NCBI GenBank assembly: GCA_011109175.1
Contig: RDEW01000030.1
Location: forward strand, 366,094-430,093
DNA length: 64,000 nucleotides
Direction of reading: 5' to 3'
From: Dicyema japonicum
Taxonomy: Eukaryota; Dicyemida; Rhombozoa; Dicyemidae
This document shows positions 57,237 to 64,000 of the stretch, piece after piece (positions within the stretch are counted from its first letter, which is position 1; each line of letters starts with the position of its first letter). The translations under genes and the position numbers were made by a program. The notes under the pieces were generated by a model. The model was not told where the DNA came from. It made no database searches and was given only the letters and a program-made list of their open reading frames with translations.

Positions 57237-57320
57237 AAGAATGTTTTGTGTATTATTTAAAATATTTAATTTTTAATTTTTAATATTTTAATAATTTATT
57301 TTAAAAATATTATCATTAGC
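57237..57320. promoter_or_regulatory. 84-bp divergent promoter between GTF3C2 and IMPase
   Basis: The two start codons (57236 on minus, 57321 on plus) are separated by 84 bases of nearly pure A/T. Both genes must draw their core promoters and 5'UTRs from this gap or from each other's coding sequence. No TATA box can be singled out in such AT-rich DNA. Confidence 0.6.
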
Positions 57321-58305
57321 ATGACTGTTCTATCATTTAAATAATTGTTTAGACAAATTTAGAAGAAATATTAGATGCTGCGATAAATATGGCGGAAATT
57401 GCCGGGAAAGTGATTGAAGTAGTTATTTTACAGATAATGATGGATGCACTTGAATTTGATATTTCGATAGAATCCAAGGGGAGTGGGAATGACATTGTAA
57501 CAAAAATCGATCGGCAAATCGAAGAAGAAATCCAAAATTTAATAAATTCTGATGTTCGATTCATTGGACATAAGTATTTATACAATACATTTTTCAGGTT
57601 TATAGGAGAGGAAACAGTCGACTGTTGTGGCAAATGTAATCTGACTGATGACGTCACTTGGATCGTAGACCCAATTGATGGGACCACCAATTTTGTACAC
57701 AGATATCCCCACTTTTGTGTTTCCATTGGAATCACCATATTCAAAAAGGTACTAATTTTTTTTCAGCAGCCTGTGGTTGGGTTGTTTTCAATCCACTAAC
57801 AAACGAAATGTTTACTGCTATTAGTGGGGGAGGTGCGTATAAAAATGGTGTGGCGATTAAATGTTCTGAAGTTTCCGGTTGTTTTGAATTGTTCAATGTA
57901 AGAGCTTGACAAAGCCTTAATAATTGCAGAATATTGTGGATGGCCTACGACTGAAATAGTGGACAAAAAAATGTCAAATAATTCAAAACTGATTCCACGT
58001 GCTTCCACGTTTATAAAATTATTATGAATAGTATTAAAATGAATTTTTCATCCGCTCTTAACATGTGCTATGTGGCGGACGGAAGGGCTGACGCATATTT
58101 TGAATTCGGACTTCACGTTTGGGATATTGCAGCTGCAGTAGTAATTGCTAGTGAGCGGGCGGTGCTTGTGTGTTGAATACATTTGATGGTTTAATTTGAA
58201 TGATTTTAAGGTGGGTGTGTTGATATTTTGAGTAGAACAGTTATTTGTGTGAGTCACATAAATATTGCCACTGAAATTCTTGGAATCATTGATTATTCCT
58301 TTTGA
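57321..58305 (+). CDS. IMPA1: Inositol monophosphatase
   Basis: Mg-dependent phosphatase releasing myo-inositol from its monophosphates, the last step of inositol recycling. The ATG at 57321 is followed after two codons by a 26-nt intron, then TNLEEILDAAINMAEIAGK. Introns of 18-25 nt join DIVTKIDRQIEEEIQNL, FIGEETVDCC (metal-binding GEE), WIVDPIDGTTNFVHRYPHFC (motif 1), NPLTNEMFTAISGGGAYKNG, ELDKALIIAEYCG, SSALNMCYVADGRADAYFEF, GLHVWDIAAA (motif 2) and a C-terminus to TGA at 58303. Two one-base gaps break the frame: one G short in GGTTGGGTTG near 57778 and one base short in GTGAGCG near 58152. Elsewhere conservation is high, so read errors are as likely as decay. IMPA1 versus IMPA2 cannot be decided. 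Confidence 0.85.
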
Positions 58306-58339
58306 GAGGGATTGATATATTAATAGTTTTAATATTAAT

Positions 58340-59820
58340 TATTTTCTTGGTATTTTTATTGCAACTTTTTTGAAAAACTCAAAATTATAAAATTTATCGA
58401 TCAAAATCCAGGGATTTCGCTTACAAGAATTCCGAAATCTTTTCCGGAAGATTCAGACGTGTTATTTCAAGACGATCCTTAAATGCCTGAAGAGCAAAAG
58501 GAATGTATCCACCATGTTTTTTTCAGAAATATCTCGGAATCTATATTTGAAGTTCAATGAAATCGATAAGGATACCATGTCGTGGATTGAACTGATGGAA
58601 ACTAGAGGAGCAATTCTTAATAACGCGATTATTCTATAAAGGCGGAGGACTTTGCAAAAAACGCCAAGTAGCTGATTTTAAAGCCAGTCAGGATGGCTCG
58701 AAAAATTTAAAAGACAAATGGGCCGAAATTGGGGAAACTTTATGGAGAATCATCTTCAGAGAATTTCTCAAATTCTGAAGTTAATGACTTTCTCATCAAT
58801 ATAAGAGCAAAAATAAAATTATATGGTCGAGGAAATGTCTACAATGCTGATGAGACTGGATTATTTTATAAAGCTCTTTTATGCAAAAGCATTTGCAAAA
58901 TGAAGAGATAAGGGCATAAATTTTGGTTAAAATAGTAAATTTAAACAATAGAAGTCAGGTAGTTGCCGCCCTCACTGCGTGGCTGTTCCCTCTCAGAATT
59001 GCGAGCGAAATTCGCTCAAATAGCCAGCGGCGTTCACGGAGATCTCCAGTGCATGAGGTGATCCGTTTCCAAGACGTCCGAAAAACTCGAGTGTAGGGGG
59101 AGTAGGATCCGGAAGTCTCCATAGCAAAAGGAACAAATTTGACTTCATCGGGAAGGTCGACGTATTTAACGAGTTTGGCCTTCTCCGCCTTTACGGATGC
59201 TGAACAGGCCCTTGTAGCACTCTCGTGAAGATTTTCTGGGCGAACGTGTCTGTACATGTCACATTCCAAACCAGTGGTTTCCCGGCCTCAAATCTAACTG
59301 GGAGTGTAGCCTGCATCCATGTATCATCGTCGAATCGGACATTAAATATTTGCTCCGTCGAGCTGAGGAGAGACAAATCAAAATTCTCGAGCAGCTCCAG
59401 TTGAGAATAATATGGAGTTGTCCTTAGTAGATAGGAGATTCTCTGGATGTTGAGACTTCTTAGGGCATAAATTATAGAAAGATATTGATAAGCTAACACC
59501 AATCATAATTGGAAAATTCAAAAACCATAGGTGCTTTAATAAAATTTAGCTACCAAAGTTTTGTAGCCTATAATAATTCTAAAAAAGCATGGATTAATTA
59601 CAAGTTATTCAATACATTTTTGTTTGAATGGGATATTAGGTTGGCTAAAGAAAAGCGCAAAATCAAGACGCTATTCAATAAATTCAAATTTCTTGAAATT
59701 ATTGAAAAAAACTGAACTCGGACAGTATACGAAAAAAAGTTATATGTCCCGTAGCCATCAAGTGTGGCGACTTTTCATGCCCGGAATCGTAAAGGTAGGC
59801 GTACACACTTCACACTAGTA
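58340..59820 (+). pseudogene. Tigger/pogo transposase fossil, split by LINE-C
   Basis: Left part: KFNEIDKDTMSWIELMETRG (HTH region; compare 289-360), DFKASQDG and GWLEKFKRQMG (frameshifted), and INIRAKIKLYGRGNVYNADE with TGLFYKALLC, the DDE block YNADETGL. A minus-strand LINE-C piece occupies 58930-59505. Right part: NNSKKAWINYKLFNTFLFEW and AKEKRKI, the conserved KAWMxxxxFxxWL...A.E.RKI region of Tigger. Order and orientation show one original transposase. Stops and frameshifts throughout. Confidence 0.8.
58930..59505 (-). mobile_element. LINE-C internally deleted fragment inside Tigger
   Basis: The minus strand reads IYALRSLNIQRISYLLRTTP, DDDTWMQATLPVRFEAGKPL and VWNVTCTDTFAQ. The GG-rich region, CCHC-like knuckle and RPD block between LPVR and GKPLVW are deleted (roughly 200-250 codons, judged from the 35320 copy). 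It then gives VKFVPFAMETSGSYSPYTRV, RRWLFERISLAILRGNSHAV. The left and right Tigger halves flank it directly. Confidence 0.8.
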
Positions 59821-60439
59821 TTTTCCTAATCATGAAGTTAAAAATAATTTAAAAAAATAAGTTACAATACATTATTTATAAATATAAATAAAAATAAATA
59901 ATTTAATTTAAATTTCTCGTGATTGATGCAGTCTTCTGTGGGGAGTATTCATGATTCGTGCGAAAAAGTCACTGAAATAGCAGAACCAATTCTAAAGGAA
60001 AAGTACACTAAGAATCTGATAAATCTGCTAATGGAAAGTATAATATTTGTCTGAATTAAGATCACAAGATTAAAAACTTAGTGTACGGTCCAAAGAAGGT
60101 CGTGAAAAACATTATATCAAAAGAAAAGAAGGGGTTTATGTGATAATTATTCGAGAATTGTTGTATTTTCAGGGTCCTACACGCCAATTGATGATTTTTG
60201 TCATATAATAGTAATTTGTGAAGAGAATGGAATCCCATATTGTTTTATTCCTTCATTCGATGTATTTGTATAAATTGCATTTCAGGATATTGAATACGCC
60301 GTTCCTTCTGTCCGGAATTGTCCCGTCGTTATGGTCGAGGAGTATGAGGATTCTGTTTATAATAAATGGTCAAAAGAATTTGGAAAGCTTTGAGATGATT
60401 TTATAATTTGTTTTCTTTTCTAATAACTTGGATATAGCT
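59821..60439. other. Probable eroded DNA, no recognised gene
   Basis: AT-rich DNA after the Tigger remnant. A 62-codon open stretch (60218-60406) has no family resemblance. The 3' terminus of the Tigger element should lie here but no inverted repeat was found. Confidence 0.3.
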
Positions 60440-62130
60440 GAAATAGGTTTAATCAAGGTCAGCGGATCAGGCGGGACGTATCCTCTCTAAGTATAATGTC
60501 CATCCATATTCCCTATTGTGGGACTTGCATATGGCACCTTATGTACGCAGATATTCGGGCAACACATCTTCGAATCCAAGACTGGAGTTCAAAAGGTGAC
60601 CCCCTGCTCTTTGCCTTGGGTATCGACTGTACAACATCGACGATACGAACTCCATTGAACCTATGGTACCTGGACGACGCGACCGTCGGAGGTAATTGGG
60701 AAATTGTGGTGCCGAAGTCGAGTCCGCCATCTCTGCACTTGGGTTGGAACCGAACCCGTATAAATGTAAAATTATAAACGTTGCTTGCGGAGATGAAGAC
60801 TTCTGCCGTGCAGTGGCTGCTATTTCTACTTATCTCTGAGATGTTTCAGTCACCTAACTAGGAGATGCAATTTTCCTTGCTCTCCTCTATACTGCAATAA
60901 TGTGTCAACTCTTCTGGAGGAAAAAATACATCATTCAACAATTCACATCAAATTTACAAACCCTGGACTCTCACACGTCTTAATTTTTCAGGAATTTTTA
61001 CCTTACGCTACATACGACTCCTTTTTCTTCTACGGATACGTTTCACGGACATGAACTTTCTGAGAGCCATCGACGAGATGCTGAGAACTTCCGTTGAAGA
61101 AACGCTCAACATTTCTTTTGATAAAACTGGCTGGATCCAATGCAAACTACATCTTCTCTAAGGAGGAATCTGAATACGCTCACCACTAGAACTCGCCCTC
61201 CCGGGCTTCCTTTTTTCGACATATGCTTCCAGTGATCTCACACGCCAGACCCTACGCTAAATTAACGGATCGGACGCTGAACCAATGATATGCATGGCTC
61301 GGAAGTCTGGACGTGACTGGGTGTTGGATTCCCGAAGAATGCTAATAGACAACAAGATTGGGACAAGCTTTTATGCTCAAAGATCATAGAAGAGATAAAA
61401 CCTGTGTTTGATCAGCATCGTCTGGCTTCTGCATCGACGAACGAGAGCGGAGCCTTGCTCAGAGCTTTACCATGTACCTCACTTAGGACATTATTGGATG
61501 ACGACGCGACGAGGATTCGGGTTTCCGCCCGCTTAGGAATGGATGTTTGCACGATCCATAGGTGTAGATGTGGCGGAATGTTCGACGCGAAAGGTCTTCA
61601 TGCTCTTTCCTGCCGGAGGAGTGCTGGAAAGAGTCTAGACACGCCGCAATCAACAGAGTCATTGCTTGGAGACTTGAGGCTGCTGGATTTCCTGTCCAAT
61701 TAGAACCTCTTGGACTTGCTCAAGCCAACCGAAGACCGGACCGGACCACTCTCTTCTCATGGGAAAGTGGTAAATACCTTGCTTGGGACGCCACCTGTGT
61801 CGATAGTTTCTCTCCCTTCAACCTTACAACGACATAAACTGACCCAGGCTCTGCTACGGAAAAGGCTGATACCTTAAAGAAATACGCATGTCTTGGTGAA
61901 CAGTTCATTTTCGAACCAGTCGCAGTGGAAACGTCAGGAATTATAGGAAGCTGGTCACTGATCCTGCTAAACATAATCGGTTGCTCATCTCGAAACGGAA
62001 TAATGATCGGAGATAAAGGAGCTTGCTTATTGAGCTAATTTCCTTTCAAATCGTCAGAAGAAATGCGTTCTCAATTATGAGAGCAGCCAGTGCACTCAGT
62101 ACGGTTCAGCATGGTCAGTGATTTGCTTCC
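60440..62130 (+). mobile_element. LINE-C copy, reverse transcriptase end and probable RLE
   Basis: Plus strand: GDPLLFALGIDCTTSTIRTP and LNLWYLDDATVGGNW (60590-60710), with intact YLDD. After frameshifts comes FDQHRLASASTNESGALLRA (61404), LLDDDATRIRVSARLGMDV and the knuckle CRCGGMFDAKGLHALSC. Then INRVIAWRLEAAGFPVQLEP, RRPDRTTLFSWESGKYLAW and DATCVDSF, and last EQFIFEPVAVETSGIIGSW to about 62090. Motif spacing equals the 35320 copy, so the two define the family's C-terminal half. Confidence 0.85.
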
Positions 62131-62394
62131 AAGATAAACAAACATATTCTTCAATATGCTTGACCCCATCGCTGCATAGTTTATCAAACTGATCGGGCAG
62201 CTTTCAGGACTGCGGATCAAACGAAATTAATAGCGGGAATACTTCTATGAACTTCTGATTATTAAAAAAAGCAAAATATTATATGGCATTTATTGCAACT
62301 AAAACAAATTATGGCATTTAAAATGATAAAAATAAGATCTATAACTTAAAGATTAAACAATTTTAATTAATTTTCTATAATTTAACTCATTATG
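62131..62394. other. Spacer between LINE-C and LINE-A fragments
   Basis: LIGQLSGLRIKRN near 62190 resembles the LIGQLAG block in the LINE-C terminus at 7270. The rest is AT-rich. Confidence 0.3.
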
Positions 62395-62690
62395 CATGTG
62401 CTGCGTGGGGATCTAACCCGGCGGCAACAAACCTAATAAAAATTCAAGAGATCCAGTCGAGAGCAATAAAATTACTGGAAAAAATATACAAATAAAGAAA
62501 TTGTTTCCAGAACACTCGAGTCTATCATAGAGGCAAATGGAGGTAATTTCAGAAAAGGAGGGAAAAAAGACCCCCGTCCGTATAGAAAATGTGTGGGGTC
62601 ACGGTCAGAGTCCGATTATTGAGAGATGCCGAGATCACCTGAATATTAGTTAGTGGTAAAGAAGGTGTTTTTTGGCTTAAATAATAATAA
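62395..62690 (+). mobile_element. LINE-A-related 3' fragment
   Basis: The frame reads HACAWGSNPAATNLIKIQEI and QSRAIKLLEKIYK, the post-thumb pattern of CR1/Jockey-type RTs (AxxAWG...T.L..IQ..QSRAIK). It ends GCCGAGATCACCTGAAT with a (TAA)n tail at 62678-62693. Confidence 0.65.
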
Positions 62691-62699
62691 TAAAGACAG

Positions 62700-63045
62700 A
62701 TACTCAGGTCAGATTCAATAAACATGATATTTTTGTCCTCGATAAAATGAAGAATGAAATTGTACTTTTGAAATTAGAATTACTTCTCAAAAATTATTAA
62801 AGCACATTGAAGTAGAAAAGTTGCATAAGTACGATTTATTGGCCGGAGAGATCAAGCTACTTTATGGTGCTCCAGTCAAAGTCATACCTATCGTTCTAAC
62901 CTGAGACGGTATTGTTTCGAATGCTTATAAATCTCACTTGGGAGCCATTGCAATCGATGCGCCAACCAGAACATACATCTAATCCTTGGTCCTCAAAAAG
63001 ACGTTGGAGAGCGTATTGGTGAAGTATTAGTAGGGGATCACCTGT
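62700..63045 (+). pseudogene. LINE-E C-terminal fragment
   Basis: VEKLHKYDLLAGEIKLLYGA and PVKVIPIVLT (stop) DGIVSNAYKSHL, with YIQSLVLKKTLESV, follow the C-terminal pattern of a widespread LINE ORF2 group (EKxxKYxxLxxEL...VxVIPIVxGxxGxV...LQxxxLxxTxxxLRKVL). The preceding DKMKNEIVLL fits. No RT is present. This is the only trace of this family in the window. Confidence 0.6.
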
Positions 63046-63149
63046 GGAGTTGGCAGTTCAGTTCAATTACTGTCCAGTTAACCTATATGAGGTGGAAACG
63101 GATGGGATTCAGGTCAACAACTCCTCTCCTAAGAGGAGAAAAGTTTAGA

Positions 63150-63420
63150 ATTAATTTATTTATTAACCCCAGATACAACAAGAGAGAAGTTAAAGTAAAC
63201 AACTAATCAATTGTATCCAGTTACCACTTCTACAGAAAGAGTCCATCCGGAATCAGCATAAAGAGTAAGACGTCCATACTTGCAGTTGTGGAGACCCTTC
63301 CAGTAGAGTGGGGGAGAGAAAATGATCATTTTTCGTACCAGCCAGGCACTGGGCGCCACCTAGAAAGGTGGATCACATGACGACACTCTAATAGGAAGAG
63401 AGGGGTGGAACATAAAGGTT
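63150..63420 (-). mobile_element. SINE-3 copy
   Basis: Reverse complement of the copy at 6485-6735, collinear over about 250 bases, from CCTCTCTTCCTATTAGAGTG through the structured body to GGGGTTAATAAATAAAT. Hairpin II is CCACCT-TTCT-AGGTGG and hairpin III GTGCC-TGGCT-GGTAC. The latter differs from the 6538-6552 version, but the stem is still paired. The tRNA-like head is missing or eroded. Confidence 0.75.
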
Positions 63421-63644
63421 TAGAAGCGAGTAGTAATGTTTGATGTAATTGTGTTTCCCGTAAAAAATAAAACTCGTATTTTTTAATTTTTAATTTCCGT
63501 AAAATAAAATTTTATATTTTTAATAAAAGTCAAAAATGATTACACATAGAGTGAGAATAAAAATCTAATCTAATAATTAGATAATATTCCATTAAATGTT
63601 AACCATAAGAGTGATCACAACATTAACTGAGTATTTTTTTACAG
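63421..63644. other. AT-rich spacer
   Basis: AT-rich sequence with no supported feature; it may hold the 5' exons of the gene at the right edge. Confidence 0.3.
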
Positions 63645-63957
63645 TCGAAGAATCTGTATAAACTTTACTAATTTAGACTACCGACCGTCGTGAATTCAAA
63701 ACGATAATATCATATACTGTGGTATATGTCAGATTTTCACATGCATAGGCAATTGACCCAGAGAACCAACAGTTCTTTCACCGTGGGCGAACTCTTCGGG
63801 ACTCAGAGATTCTAAGTTCCCTTAGTTTAGATTATCGAATCCTCCTAAATTTAGATTTGGGACAAGGAGGAATCTTCTTGTACAGACAGATTACTAACGT
63901 GGTGACTGTCCCCCAATCGGATAGTGGAAACGTTAGCATTTTGGCTTACGATAGTTA
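63645..63957 (+). CDS. Unrecognised spliced gene, cut by the right edge
   Basis: Three consecutive GT..AG gaps of 21, 27 and 24 nt join four exons into one open frame: EES + TTDRREFKTIISYTV + AIDPENQQFFH + QILSSLSLDYRILLNLDLGQ, continuing GGIFLYRQITNVVTVPQSDS and GNVSILAYDS. Every junction keeps the frame and intron sizes match the known genes, which strongly suggests a real gene. I do not recognise the product. A further intron probably begins at GTTAAAC (63955). Confidence 0.6.
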
Positions 63958-64000
63958 AACATTGATAATTCCATTTCTTGCGCAATATTCTCCCAAGTAT

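Overview
This is an animal nuclear genome window. It holds a metazoan-type nuclear receptor, an SRF-type MADS-box gene and several conserved housekeeping genes, embedded in decaying retrotransposons. The host genes are split by extremely small spliceosomal introns, mostly 21-27 nt with GT..AG ends. Reading across them reconnects exons that look like unrelated small ORFs: TENT4, MFSD11, nuclear receptor, RUVBL2, inositol monophosphatase, TMEM267, MADS and the winged-helix/nucleoside-phosphorylase gene. Introns this small in an animal, with low GC and heavy LINE/SINE load, suggest a miniaturised parasitic metazoan such as a dicyemid or orthonectid. That is an inference; nothing in the window names the species.

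Host genes, left to right: TENT4-like non-canonical poly(A) polymerase (-, 2460-3677); MFSD11 transporter (-, 10317-11857); nuclear receptor (-, 11970-13674); RUVBL2/Reptin (+, 21733-23377); a multi-winged-helix protein ending in a nucleoside-phosphorylase domain (-, 30211-34569); an unrecognised small spliced gene (-, 41690-42021); an unrecognised spliced gene region (-, 46660-47740); TMEM267 (-, 48853-49573); a 93-residue SRF-type MADS-box gene (-, 52174-52477); TFIIIC subunit GTF3C2 (-, 55293-57236), divergent from inositol monophosphatase (+, 57321-58305) with 84 bp between start codons; and a spliced partial gene at the right edge (+, 63645-63957).

Most of the rest is mobile DNA. I name families locally. 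LINE-A is an APE-type element with an N-terminal 2A-like peptide. LINE-B is APE-type with a (TAA)n tail. LINE-C has a YLDD reverse transcriptase and a probable C-terminal restriction-like endonuclease. LINE-D is Jockey-like, with a CCHC ORF1. LINE-E is a single C-terminal fragment. There are three tRNA-headed SINE families. SINE-1 shares its 3' end with LINE-B. SINE-2 ends in a hairpin plus (TAA)n. SINE-3 carries a structured body that also starts LINE-A. DNA transposons are Tigger/pogo fossils and a hAT MITE with perfect 8-bp target duplications. A retroviral-type integrase fragment lies at 40974-41610.

The layout shows nested insertion: LINE-D in LINE-B, SINE-1 in LINE-C, LINE-C in Tigger, and a deleted LINE-D in LINE-D. 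Several otherwise conserved genes are broken by one missing base at a homopolymer, which looks more like assembly error than decay. No tRNA genes, rRNA genes, CRISPR arrays or prokaryotic features were seen.
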